Assembly: GCA_031295725.1 (NCBI GenBank)
Contig: JAUMNV010000109.1
Span: 1 to 19,416, forward strand
Source: Collinsella sp.
GTDB lineage: Bacteria; Actinomycetota; Coriobacteriia; Coriobacteriales; Coriobacteriaceae
Direction: 5' to 3'
DNA length: 19,416 nt
A program made the position numbers and the translations under genes. Shown here one piece after another: positions 7,218 through 15,336 of the stretch. Below the pieces are notes generated by a model that was not told the DNA's origin, made no database searches, and saw only the letters and a program-made list of their open reading frames with translations. How positions within the stretch are numbered: position 1 is the first letter of the stretch; each line of letters opens with the position of its first letter.

Positions 7218-8294
7218 TTAACGTGACAAAGCGTCTAATAAGTATGAATTGGAATATGCCCTGCGAATATCTATAGCACGGTCGATTCCAGAATAGTCGC
7301 AGTTGAGCGCGCGTGTCGCATCCGAGATACCCCAACGTTCCTCGAGGCCACACAACTGCAGCAAGGTGTTAATACGACTGTTCATGTTGGAGCCGTTCGC
7401 ATGTTTTCGATCAAAAACGACAAAGGGACGCTTAAACAAAATCGAAAAAACCGATGCATGAAAACTATCGGTTAAGACGCAGTCGGCCTTATCGATATAA
7501 GAAAGGAAATCCGAAGGATCACCGCCAAAATAGCGGCACTTAGGATTCATGTAGTCAACAATTTCATACCCGAGTGACTTCAACTCCGCCGTCAATTTAA
7601 CCTGAGCATCAGACTGCTCGCCAAGATTAAATTGAAATACGTACTTCTGCTTGCAAGCCACGGACTTTTCTATCTTACGCCATTGATTTGCAGTCAAAAG
7701 CATAGTCGGATCTAGGGTAACCGGCACTTTTCGACCAGTCAGTTCCTCTACAATGCGAGCTCCGGCATCTTCTCGCACACTAATATCCGAATAACATTCA
7801 AGAGCTTCCTTAAAGGAAGACGCCCAATTCTCGGGAAGAGATGCCAGGCCAAAACTGGCTGAGTATGCTACTCGTTTATTAGCGTCGGCAAATTGAAGAA
7901 GATAATCATTGGCGCATCTGCACTCCAGCGAATCGCCCCACCAAAGGGGATTCCAGACCTGGTCACTTCCGACAACAAAATAGTCGTACTCATCATTCAA
8001 TTGAGACGAAATACCACTGCCGTTCGTTGAAATAATTCTTGTAGGAATTAGAGAATCTGTAAACTTAGAAAAAGCAGCATCGCGACCACGCTCCTTTTTA
8101 GTCCTGAACCTTATCGCACCGTTCTCCTTTTCAAAATACTTATGAAAAATGGATTTAAGTGCAGATGATTTTTCAAGAGTAACGAGCGTATCTACATCAT
8201 GCCCCATTTGGCTCAAAACGGTATGAAGCGCATAATTCTGAAGTCTATTGCCGTAATTAGAATTACCAAATAATGTAACGATACCAATTCTCAT
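7218..8294 (-). CDS. Polysaccharide pyruvyl transferase family protein
   Basis: A predicted 358-residue enzyme of the family that includes CsaB and WcaK-type pyruvyl transferases, which form ketals from phosphoenolpyruvate on sugars. Family features: the N-terminal GIVTLFGNSNYGNRLQNYAL, YDYFVVGSDQVWNP (the conserved GSDQ/W motif), RVAYSASFG, YSDISVREDAGARIVEELTG, PVTLDPTMLL and CVLTDSFHASVFSILFKRPF (conserved H in the PEP-site region). The start is ATG 8294; the frame extends to GTG 8306, but that GTG lies inside the Shine-Dalgarno sequence AAGGTGAT, 9 nt upstream of the ATG. It lies between the two ATP-grasp genes. Members paired with FrhB-like proteins may not transfer pyruvate, so substrate and reaction stay open. 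Confidence 0.85.
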   Translation of the reverse strand: MRIGIVTLFGNSNYGNRLQNYALHTVLSQMGHDVDTLVTLEKSSALKSIFHKYFEKENGAIRFRTKKERGRDAAFSKFTDSLIPTRIISTNGSGISSQLNDEYDYFVVGSDQVWNPLWWGDSLECRCANDYLLQFADANKRVAYSASFGLASLPENWASSFKEALECYSDISVREDAGARIVEELTGRKVPVTLDPTMLLTANQWRKIEKSVACKQKYVFQFNLGEQSDAQVKLTAELKSLGYEIVDYMNPKCRYFGGDPSDFLSYIDKADCVLTDSFHASVFSILFKRPFVVFDRKHANGSNMNSRINTLLQLCGLEERWGISDATRALNCDYSGIDRAIDIRRAYSNSYLLDALSR

Positions 8295-8327
8295 ATTAAT
8301 AATCACCTTATCGTGCTTCTAAACGAA

Positions 8328-9248
8328 TTATTGATCCCCATAGGCAAGCGACAAATCAATGAGCGATCCGAGCCATAAATCGTTTTTCTCATCAATGGGA
8401 TCAAGTCCGGCCCCATTAAACAGCGTTAACTCTCCGAAAACTAAGCGATCGCCCAGAACATACCAATCACAACGTACTTGAGGAATTCCCCTAGTGAGAA
8501 CGCTGCTCAACTCGAGCATTTTCTCAAGCTTTTCAGGACGCTCGACCTCAACAGGAGAAACTGGGATGCCAGCCCAATCGATGGTGACTGGATTCCAATC
8601 CTGATCGTAATAGTTGCAAGTATGTTCACCAAACCTGCCCCTATGCACCTCAATTAGGCGAGGATTTCCGTTAAAGCACGTGACTTTATAGTCAACTAGG
8701 CCAGTATCGAAGCCTTCATCCTCGAGATACTCCTCCGCCATGACCATGGGGGTAACATCCTTATAGGGCCACTCCCTTGTCCACCAAAAATAATTACTAT
8801 TGAGGTGTCTACGAAGAACCCTCTTGGCCGCATCAAAATCAAACGAGGACTTGTCGCGGCAGATAGCAACTCCGCCGCTGTCATGATTCGTCTTAAGCAC
8901 GAATTGTTCGGGAAGATTCTCGAGGCTTATATTCTCGACACTATCCCAAGAGCTATAAGTTTTAGAAACATATTGGGCGCCAATTTTGTCAGCGACCCAT
9001 TGCTTAACGGCAAGCTTATCAACAAGGATATTGTAGAGAGGGTTACGATCATGAAGCTTTAGCCAGTTCAGCTTCTCGTTAAAACCTTTGGGGTCATCGA
9101 AATTAGCTTTTTTACCGATTAGAGCTCTATACATTATTTTTAAATGAGTTTCATCGGAAACAAAACGTGTCCAACCCATTCTCGAAACAAACGAATAGAG
9201 CCTCAGAGGATGCTTTACATACTGAAGAGATTTCTCAACAAAACCCAT
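8328..9248 (-). CDS. TupA-like ATP-grasp protein
   Basis: A predicted 306-residue cytoplasmic ligase-like protein of the TupA ATP-grasp group, named after a Bacillus gene needed to make teichuronopeptide (a polyglucuronate/polyglutamate wall polymer). Diagnostic stretches are KIMYRALIGKKANFDDPKGF and NEKLNWLKLHDRNPLY (the FNEK-LQWLK-like signature), LVDKLAVKQWV, FVLKTNHDSGGVAICRDK (ATP-binding lysine and glycine loop), YKVTCFNGNPRLIEV, and the metal-ligand end RCDWYVLGDRLVFGELTLFNGAG. ATG 9248 has GGAG 7 nt upstream. A 238-bp gap separates it from wzy, the largest inside the operon. Joining an amino acid or peptide to a uronic-acid carboxyl would fit the uronate-forming enzymes in the same operon, but that is inference. 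Confidence 0.85.
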   Translation of the reverse strand: MGFVEKSLQYVKHPLRLYSFVSRMGWTRFVSDETHLKIMYRALIGKKANFDDPKGFNEKLNWLKLHDRNPLYNILVDKLAVKQWVADKIGAQYVSKTYSSWDSVENISLENLPEQFVLKTNHDSGGVAICRDKSSFDFDAAKRVLRRHLNSNYFWWTREWPYKDVTPMVMAEEYLEDEGFDTGLVDYKVTCFNGNPRLIEVHRGRFGEHTCNYYDQDWNPVTIDWAGIPVSPVEVERPEKLEKMLELSSVLTRGIPQVRCDWYVLGDRLVFGELTLFNGAGLDPIDEKNDLWLGSLIDLSLAYGDQ

Positions 9249-9486
9249 AAATAATCTCCGTAGCTAATTAGCCGATTTCGAATAACTAAATAACGCAGCA
9301 CCGAATGCAGTAAACAAAGCCTCCGAAACCAATGTCAATTTGAAAGACAGGATGGTGGCGCTGTTTGCAATTTCGATCAATCACAATAGCTTCAACACAA
9401 GGCCAAATAAGTTCCCTAAAAATGATTGTCTGCCCGAAAGAAAACCAAGTGAACTTGAATCACATCAGAAAAGCCTAGTTAATTAG
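9249..9486 (-). promoter_or_regulatory. Intra-operon gap with a weak candidate promoter
   Basis: There is no convincing gene in these 238 bp; all frames on both strands are short. On the - strand TTGACA (9335-9340) is a perfect -35 box, but the hexamer about 17 bp downstream (GTTTAC) is a poor -10. A short frame ending in YSKSAN then TAG reads like the tail of a membrane protein but has no start. The gap may be a secondary promoter region, or the scar of a lost gene. Confidence 0.25.
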
Positions 9487-10740
9487 TCATGAACGAATAG
9501 CTCTTCCCGATGAAATAGCAAGACCCATACACATAGCGATATAAACAGCACTGGGATTGAAAAAAGCACTCTCTGAAGTACTTGAGATAAGGAGATATGC
9601 AAATGCGCAGACAACCGCTAGACGAGACCCCTTTTCAGCCAAATAGCACATGGCAAACAGAGCAATCAGAAGCACTGTGAAAACAATAAATCCAAAATAG
9701 CCAAATTGCGCCATCACGGTAGGCCAAAAGGTATCACTTAAAAATGAAGAGGCACCAGGTGCAAGTCCCCACACCGAAGATAGGCCATAGCTAAAATAAA
9801 GTGGCGAATAATAACACAATTGTGCAGTGACCGCCGATCCATAGGAAGCAAACCCAGAACCCAATGGGAAGAAGTCACCTGCAACGGCTACAGATTGCCG
9901 AGCAAGCTCGGCTCTAGCAGCTCCTGCAGACTGGTAATAATTCACAAACTGATCATATCCAATGAAGAGCACCACCATAAAGCCGAATAAGAAATGCCAG
10001 AAAGACAATCTGCCGCGCTTTCCAAAGGTGATTAGAAGAAACAGACAGATGCCAGCAAAGGCAAATGCCTTCGACCTAAGCGAAAGACATGCCACAAACA
10101 AACCAACAGCAATATACGGCAAGTTGTCCTCCATGCTTTTCATGAGATATGCAACGAGTCCAGCCACGCAAAAAACAAGATAAGTAGGGTGATCAAACAC
10201 AAATACAAACGAAGCCCTTAAGCCAAAACGCGGCTCAGAACCCATACCGAAATCGAAAAACAAATTAGCAAGGCCCAGAAATGCCATAATTAAGATAAGA
10301 AGTCTTGCCTCAAATTCAAACGCAGACGAAAGAACGCGCGATGATGGACAAGCGTAAATTGAAGCAATGAGGGCAACAGGGAATTTACAGCAGGTAAATA
10401 AGTCCGTAAGAATCGCCGGCATTGCCACATTAACGCCGCCGAATAGGTTTCCAAATACTCCAATCAAACATACAAAAAATAAAAGAAGAAGTGAGCATTT
10501 CGAGACTGTCGAAATGTGCTCGAGATGTGCCCTCCGACCCCCATTAGTGAACACCGCACAAACAACCAAATAAATAGTGGCAATTTCATCACAATAAGAA
10601 AAGCCGGTAACACGCTGAATCGCCTCGCCAAACAACGCGACATTTACAATAATGAGGAACATGAGATCAAATATTCGAATATCCGAAATACGATAGCCAT
10701 ATCGCACTTCCGCTACCGGCGTAGGATCTAGCAATTCCAT
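9487..10740 (-). CDS. wzy: Wzy-type polysaccharide polymerase (O-antigen ligase/polymerase-like)
   Basis: A predicted 417-residue polytopic membrane protein that would polymerise flipped repeat units on the outer face of the membrane. It has about ten or more hydrophobic segments, for example IFDLMFLIIVNVALFGEAI, CSLLLLFFVCLIGVFG and FGYFGFIVFTVLLIALFAM. Between late segments lies a large outer loop from about residue 275 (VNYYQSAGAARAELARQSV, then FFPLGSGFASYGSA), the GxGxG-like pattern typical of Wzy and WaaL proteins. ATG 10740 lies 4 bp after the radical SAM stop codon, suggesting coupled translation; the extension to 10830 overlaps that gene and is not membrane-like. Wzy proteins are called from topology and context because their sequences diverge. 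The gene marks a sharp switch to AT-rich DNA. Confidence 0.8.
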   Translation of the reverse strand: MELLDPTPVAEVRYGYRISDIRIFDLMFLIIVNVALFGEAIQRVTGFSYCDEIATIYLVVCAVFTNGGRRAHLEHISTVSKCSLLLLFFVCLIGVFGNLFGGVNVAMPAILTDLFTCCKFPVALIASIYACPSSRVLSSAFEFEARLLILIMAFLGLANLFFDFGMGSEPRFGLRASFVFVFDHPTYLVFCVAGLVAYLMKSMEDNLPYIAVGLFVACLSLRSKAFAFAGICLFLLITFGKRGRLSFWHFLFGFMVVLFIGYDQFVNYYQSAGAARAELARQSVAVAGDFFPLGSGFASYGSAVTAQLCYYSPLYFSYGLSSVWGLAPGASSFLSDTFWPTVMAQFGYFGFIVFTVLLIALFAMCYLAEKGSRLAVVCAFAYLLISSTSESAFFNPSAVYIAMCMGLAISSGRAIRS

Positions 10741-10744
10741 ATGG

Positions 10745-11890
10745 CTACATCGCCTCATGCGTTTCATACACGTGAGAGTCCACCTTCGACGCCTCGGACA
10801 AACCATCGTTGATCTTGGCACACAGGTCACAGGTGGAGCAGGCGTCGAGCTGCTCCTTGGTCACACGGCCTTCCTCGTAATCGCGCACGACCTTGAGCTC
10901 GTGCATGTCGTAGGGCCTCCTGGTGAACAGGGCCTTCACCTTGTGCTTGAGCACCCACCAGCCGGGCTTCCAGATGTACTTGTGCATGGCCGGGCTCACC
11001 GAGCCGATCATCCAGCAGTTGCGGTCACAGTGGCGGACCTTCGCGCGGACCCTCTCGGCCTGGTCCGAGTTCCAGAGCTCATCCCAGGACCCCTCGTTGA
11101 GGTTGCCCATGACCTCCTTGTCCTTGGTGCCGTTGCAGGGCATGACGTCGCCGTAGGGGTCGATGAAGAAGGTGTCGAACGCCATGTCGCACGGCAGCAG
11201 GCGCGGCTGGCCGTAGATGTAGTTGATGAGGCCGTGGTTGAAGTAGGCGCGGAACCACTTCTTGGGGCTGTTGGACTTGAGAAGCTCGTTGACCAGGTCC
11301 TCGAAGTTCTTGGCCACCATGGGGCGGTCGTGGATGATGTTCTTTGCCTCGACGAAGTAGAAGCTGTTGTGCAGCGACGCCGTGGCGAACTCCATGCCCA
11401 GCTCGTCGGAGATCTTGTAGAGCGGCACCAGGTCGGGCGCGTTGAGGTCCTGGACAGTCATGCCGAAGCCAACGTCGGGGTGCTTGAGCTCGACGAGCTT
11501 CTTTAGCGTGGCGTAGCCGCGGTTGTAGCCGTTCTCCAGGCCGCGAATCTTGTCGTTGGTCTGCTGCAGGCCCTCGATGGAGATGCGGATGCCGACGTTG
11601 GGGAACTCTTCGCACAGGTCGATGATGCGGTCGGTGAAGAAGCCGTTGGTGGAGATGACGATGCGGTCGGACTTCTTGTAGAGCTCGCGCACGATGTCCT
11701 TGAGGTCCTGGCGGATGAAGGGCTCGCCGCCGGTGATGTTGGTGAAGTACATCTTGGGGAGCTTCTTGATGGTCTCGATGGAGAGCTCCTCCTCCGGGCG
11801 GCTGGGAGCCTTGTAGCGGTTGCACATGGTGCAGCGCGCGTTGCAGCGGTAGGTGACGATGACGGTGCCGTTGAGTTTCTTTTCGGCCAT
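10745..11890 (-). CDS. Radical SAM protein with SPASM-like C-terminal cysteines
   Basis: A predicted 381-residue cytoplasmic enzyme using S-adenosylmethionine and a [4Fe-4S] cluster to start radical chemistry. The cluster motif is C16-NAR-C20-TM-C23 in TYRCNARCTMC. GGEP (residues 54-57) contacts SAM. VISTNGFFTD and IRISIEGLQQTNDKIRG continue the barrel. Further cysteines in LPCDMAF, VMPCNGTKD and HCDRNCWM (about residues 233-291) match an auxiliary-cluster (SPASM/Twitch) domain, and an unusual CSTCDLC triplet sits near residue 350. ATG 11890 has GAGG about 10 nt upstream, inside the end of the preceding GT4 gene 5 bp away. Relatives include peptide-maturing and sugar-modifying enzymes; the substrate is unknown. 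It is clearly GC-rich, unlike wzy just downstream. Confidence 0.85.
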   Translation of the reverse strand: MAEKKLNGTVIVTYRCNARCTMCNRYKAPSRPEEELSIETIKKLPKMYFTNITGGEPFIRQDLKDIVRELYKKSDRIVISTNGFFTDRIIDLCEEFPNVGIRISIEGLQQTNDKIRGLENGYNRGYATLKKLVELKHPDVGFGMTVQDLNAPDLVPLYKISDELGMEFATASLHNSFYFVEAKNIIHDRPMVAKNFEDLVNELLKSNSPKKWFRAYFNHGLINYIYGQPRLLPCDMAFDTFFIDPYGDVMPCNGTKDKEVMGNLNEGSWDELWNSDQAERVRAKVRHCDRNCWMIGSVSPAMHKYIWKPGWWVLKHKVKALFTRRPYDMHELKVVRDYEEGRVTKEQLDACSTCDLCAKINDGLSEASKVDSHVYETHEAM

Positions 11891-11895
11891 GTGGA

Positions 11896-13158
11896 TTAGT
11901 CCTCTTTCTTAGCGTAGGCAGGGTTCAGGATCGCTTCGAGCTTTTCGAGATGGTTCTGCGGTGTATATTTCGTAAGCACGGCATTGCGGCCATTCATGCC
12001 CTGGCGTTTGGCCTCATCCGGATTCTCCAGGTAAATAGCGATGGTTTTCGAAAGGGCATCAACGTCGCCCAGGGGAAGCACGGATCCCGTCTCCCCGTTC
12101 TCCACCAGCTCCGGCATGCAGCCGATATCGAAAACAACAACCGGCTTGCCATGTGCGTAGGCCTCTAGCACGGTGTTGGGCATGTTCTCAAACCAAGTCG
12201 ATGGGCAGAGAACGCAAGCGGCGCCGTCAATGAGGCGCTCCTTCTCCTCGCCCTTAACGAAGCCTACGAAATCTACGCGGTCCGATATGCCGGCCTCTTC
12301 TACAGCCGTTTTAATTGACGCAGCGTACTCGTCGTCGGTACGACCAGTGATCTTGAGCCTAACACCGCTGTTGCGCATGGCGGCATCTACGGTTAGATCA
12401 ACGCCCTTTTCGGGACTGATCCTACCAAGATAGAGTGCGTACTTTCCCGTGGCAGGACAGACCTCAGGCCGAGAAGGAGCCGTAGTAAACGTCGGAACAA
12501 CATAAATCTTCTCCCCTGGTACACCGGACTTCTTGAGAAGGGACGCCGTGAACGCGGAGGGGCAGACGAATGCATCCACATAATCAAACAGGCGATTGCA
12601 GCGGTGGAACTTCATCGACGCGATGCGTACTGCAGTTGTGGCCCTCGAGCCATGGCAGCAGGACATATCGGCAGCCTTGGAGTAATCACCGTTGATACAA
12701 GCAGTACAAACCTCCCCGTTGCAAAGGAAATCGGAACGGGGGCACATGATATTGAAATCCGAAAGCCTGTGGACAACCCTTACGCCTTCATCGTGACACG
12801 CTTTGAAGATGCTCGGAGAAAGCGCGTTAATCTGCTGCAGAACGTAAACGACGTCCGGCCTCTCGTCCTGAATGAGACGGCGGAGATTCTTATATGCCTC
12901 GCGGTTATAGAAAGCGCAGGAGAGCAAACGAGCGACGTTCTTCGGAGTCTTCTTAACGTTGTTAAAGTAGGCGTCACCCGACTCGCTCTTCCCATGGGGA
13001 AAATAACGAGAATATGGCGTATCCTCATTGAGCGGGCTGCGGACCGAAAACGGAATAACAGTATGCCCGGCGTCTTCGAGAAGGCGCTTAACGTTGAACA
13101 TATAAATCTCGGGACCGCCCGAGACATAGTAGCGATAATTCGCCAAGATTATCTTCAT
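11896..13158 (-). CDS. Family 4 (GT-B) glycosyltransferase with cysteine-rich insert
   Basis: A predicted 420-residue retaining glycosyltransferase acting on the lipid-linked unit at the inner membrane face. The N-terminal domain opens with ILANYRYYVSGGPEIYMFNV (glycine-rich acceptor loop). The C-terminal donor domain has YALYLGRISPEKGVDLTVDA, VDFVGFVKGEEKERLI and the EX7E motif ENMPNTVLE (about residues 323-331), followed by AYAHGKPVVVFDIGCMPELV. A cysteine cluster in residues about 137-170 (CPRSDFLCNGEVCTACING, then SCCHGS) follows HRLSDFNIMCP. It resembles a metal-binding insert seen in some GT4 enzymes. The ATG overlaps the upstream GT4 stop by 4 bp (ATGA) and has AAGGAGAGG upstream. Sugar specificity cannot be assigned. 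Confidence 0.9.
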   Translation of the reverse strand: MKIILANYRYYVSGGPEIYMFNVKRLLEDAGHTVIPFSVRSPLNEDTPYSRYFPHGKSESGDAYFNNVKKTPKNVARLLSCAFYNREAYKNLRRLIQDERPDVVYVLQQINALSPSIFKACHDEGVRVVHRLSDFNIMCPRSDFLCNGEVCTACINGDYSKAADMSCCHGSRATTAVRIASMKFHRCNRLFDYVDAFVCPSAFTASLLKKSGVPGEKIYVVPTFTTAPSRPEVCPATGKYALYLGRISPEKGVDLTVDAAMRNSGVRLKITGRTDDEYAASIKTAVEEAGISDRVDFVGFVKGEEKERLIDGAACVLCPSTWFENMPNTVLEAYAHGKPVVVFDIGCMPELVENGETGSVLPLGDVDALSKTIAIYLENPDEAKRQGMNGRNAVLTKYTPQNHLEKLEAILNPAYAKKED

Positions 13159-14279
13159 CGGGCCTCTCCTTGATAAAGCTCGAGGGTCCGTTCGACGACG
13201 GAATCCCAGTCATAGTTATTTCTCACGCGCTCGCGAGCACTCTCGCCGAGCTTGTTGGCCCTTTCCGGATTATCCAGAAGGCCACGAAGGACGCGAGTAA
13301 GCTCAGAAACGTTGCCTTTGGCAAAAGTTGCGCCGGCGCTTCCAAGAACGTCAGCGCATTCGGGCACATCGCTCGTAACGCAACATGTACCGTAGGACAT
13401 GGCTTCCATAAGAGAAAGTGGCATACCTTCCACATCGGAAGGGAGCACGTAGACATATGCATTCGAATAGAGCTCGGCGAGAAGGTCACCCGTGACGAAT
13501 CCGGTAAAAATAACGCGCGGGTCAGAACCAGCCCGCTTTCTAAGCTCAATCTCAAATGCATCGGTGTCAGAACCTCCGCCAGCAATGACCAAGCGCTTAT
13601 CGGTATCGAGCCGACGGAAAGCATCAACGGGTAAATCACCGCGCTTCTCGGGCACCAGTCGGCCAAGATACAAGATGTAGTCGCCACGAGATAGGCCCCA
13701 ACGCTCAGCGATTAAACTGGCATCAATACGCTCACGGATTTCCACTCCATTGTGTATGAGAGTGGCCTCACGACCGTATTCCTGCTTGAAGTAGCCCTCC
13801 GCAGACGACGACAGGACAATCAGCTCATTCGATTGGGTTGCAGCCGCCTTCTCACCCATCTTGATACAAGTGCTAGCAAGTCGTCCCCACTTGGCCCTCT
13901 GCCAGTCAAGACCGTGGATCGTTGCAACGGTGCGAATTCCTGCCCGACGGGCAAGGGGCAGTGGAACACAGGGCCCTTCGGCGTGGTAATGAATCACGTC
14001 AGGACGGTCCTTAATCGCCCGTCGAGTCGCAAAATAGGACGAAGAAAGTGCAGCAAGGCCCTTCTTATCAATTGTCTTTACCGGCACAATACGAACACCG
14101 TCAGCGATGCGCTCTGAAAGGGATGTCGCCTCGCCGGTCATTACGTCGGAGCCGGAGCGATCGTAACATGTAACCTCATGCCCAAGAGCAGCCATACGAC
14201 GCGCCAGTTCCGTAACAACGACTTCGACCCCGCCTTCGCGAGAGCCAAACCGCTTATGCCCAATCATTGCGATTCGCAC
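13155..14279 (-). CDS. Family 4 (GT-B) glycosyltransferase, rhamnosyltransferase-like N-terminus
   Basis: A predicted 374-residue GT-B enzyme. The opening MRIAMIGHKRFGSREGGVEV is characteristic of a GT4 subgroup that includes Cps2T-like rhamnosyltransferases and related capsule enzymes, so it may add the second sugar. ATIHGLDWQRAKWG and LIVLSSSAEGYFKQEYG close the N-domain. YILYLGRLVPEKRGDLPVDA, VIAGGGSDTDAFEIEL and the EX7E motif EGMPLSLME (near residue 285) form the donor site. The family start matches GTG 14279, 1 bp after the epimerase stop; there is no strong Shine-Dalgarno sequence, so translation is probably coupled. ATG 14267 is possible but would remove the first strand residues. No dTDP-rhamnose genes are in the window, so rhamnose is only one possibility. 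Confidence 0.88.
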   Translation of the reverse strand: MRIAMIGHKRFGSREGGVEVVVTELARRMAALGHEVTCYDRSGSDVMTGEATSLSERIADGVRIVPVKTIDKKGLAALSSSYFATRRAIKDRPDVIHYHAEGPCVPLPLARRAGIRTVATIHGLDWQRAKWGRLASTCIKMGEKAAATQSNELIVLSSSAEGYFKQEYGREATLIHNGVEIRERIDASLIAERWGLSRGDYILYLGRLVPEKRGDLPVDAFRRLDTDKRLVIAGGGSDTDAFEIELRKRAGSDPRVIFTGFVTGDLLAELYSNAYVYVLPSDVEGMPLSLMEAMSYGTCCVTSDVPECADVLGSAGATFAKGNVSELTRVLRGLLDNPERANKLGESARERVRNNYDWDSVVERTLELYQGEAR

Positions 14280-14280
14280 G

Positions 14281-15327
14281 CTAGCAACAGCCCCCGTAAT
14301 AGCGCTTATACCACTTGGCGAAGGCCCTCAGACCGTCCTCGAGCGGCGTCGCGGGCTTGTAGCCCAGGTCGCGCTGGAGCGCCGTGGTGTCGGCGTAGGT
14401 GACGGGCACGTCGCCGGGCTGCATCGGCACGAGCTGCTTGTGGGCCTCAAAGTCGTAATCGGTGGGAAGCACGCCCTCCTCCACCAGCACGCGCTGCAGC
14501 GTGTCGACGAAGTCGAGCAGGTTCTCGGGATGAGAGTTGCCGATGTTGTAGACGCGGTGCGCGGCGAGGGGCAGCCCGTCCTCGCCCATCTTCACCTCGG
14601 GGGCGGCGTCCATGACGCGCTTGACGCCCTCGACGATGTCGTCGACGTAGGTGAAGTCGCGGCGGCAGTCGCCCATGTTGAAGATCTTAATGGTCTCCCC
14701 GCGGCGCAGCTTCTCCGTGAAGCCGAAGTAGGCCATGTCGGGCCTGCCCATGGGGCCGTAAACCGTGAAGAAGCGCAGGCCGGTGGCCGGGATGGAGTAG
14801 AGCTTGGAGTAGGCGGCGGCCATGAGCTCGTTGGACTTTTTGGTGGCGGCGTACAATGACACCGGAGAGTCAACGCGGTCCTCCTCGGAGAACGGCACCT
14901 TCTTGTTGCCGCCGTAAACGGAGCTGGAGCTCGCATAGACCAAGTGCTTCACCGGGTGGTGGCGGCAAGCCTCGAGCACGTTGAAGAAGCCGACGAGGTT
15001 GCTCTCCAGGTAGGCGCGCGGGTTCTCGATAGAGTAACGCACGCCCGCCTGGGCGGCGAGGTTCACCACGACGTCGAAGCAGTTCTCAGCGAACAGGCGC
15101 TCGATGAGGGCGGCATCGCACAAGTCGCCACGCACGAAAGTAAAGCGGCTCTCAGGGTCGGCCTCGGCCAACATGCGAAGGCGCGCGTCCTTGATGCCGG
15201 GGTCATAGTAGCTGTTGAGATTGTCGAGTCCGACAATCACGTAATCGGTTTCCTCGAGCAGCTTCTTGACGAGGAACGCTCCGATGAAGCCGGCGGCTCC
15301 GGTGACGAAGACTTTTTTATTTGCCAT
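14281..15327 (-). CDS. UDP-glucuronate 4-epimerase (extended SDR)
   Basis: A predicted 348-residue cytoplasmic enzyme converting UDP-glucuronate to UDP-galacturonate through a 4-keto intermediate with bound NAD. Seen: the NAD-binding GxxGxxG in VTGAAGFIG (G10, G13, G16), D35 after the second strand (VGLDNLNSYYD, characteristic of the CapI-like uronate epimerases), RGDLCDAALIERLFAE, NLAAQAGVRYSIENP (substrate-binding Arg of this subgroup), SSSSVYGG, and the YxxxK pair Y159/K163. FTVYGPMGRPDMAYFGFTEK is also typical of uronate epimerases rather than GalE. ATG 15327 has AGGTGG 6 nt upstream. It lies 9 bp after the UDP-glucose dehydrogenase gene, whose product is its substrate. High GC matches the host core. 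Confidence 0.9.
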   Translation of the reverse strand: MANKKVFVTGAAGFIGAFLVKKLLEETDYVIVGLDNLNSYYDPGIKDARLRMLAEADPESRFTFVRGDLCDAALIERLFAENCFDVVVNLAAQAGVRYSIENPRAYLESNLVGFFNVLEACRHHPVKHLVYASSSSVYGGNKKVPFSEEDRVDSPVSLYAATKKSNELMAAAYSKLYSIPATGLRFFTVYGPMGRPDMAYFGFTEKLRRGETIKIFNMGDCRRDFTYVDDIVEGVKRVMDAAPEVKMGEDGLPLAAHRVYNIGNSHPENLLDFVDTLQRVLVEEGVLPTDYDFEAHKQLVPMQPGDVPVTYADTTALQRDLGYKPATPLEDGLRAFAKWYKRYYGGCC

Positions 15328-15336
15328 TCATACCAC

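Noticed and set aside
7189..7353. 55-residue N-terminal extension of the ATP-grasp protein
   Set aside because: It overlaps the 3' end of the upstream gene, while ATG 7188 has a well-spaced GGAG.
9400..9486. Possible acyltransferase-like peptide (LVFFRAD) in the gap after wzy
   Set aside because: The frame is only about 20 codons between stops, too short to support a gene or a family call.
10757..11506. 249-codon + strand frame opposite the radical SAM gene
   Set aside because: A shadow of a GC-rich conserved gene; low-complexity V/L/H-rich translation and no ribosome binding site.
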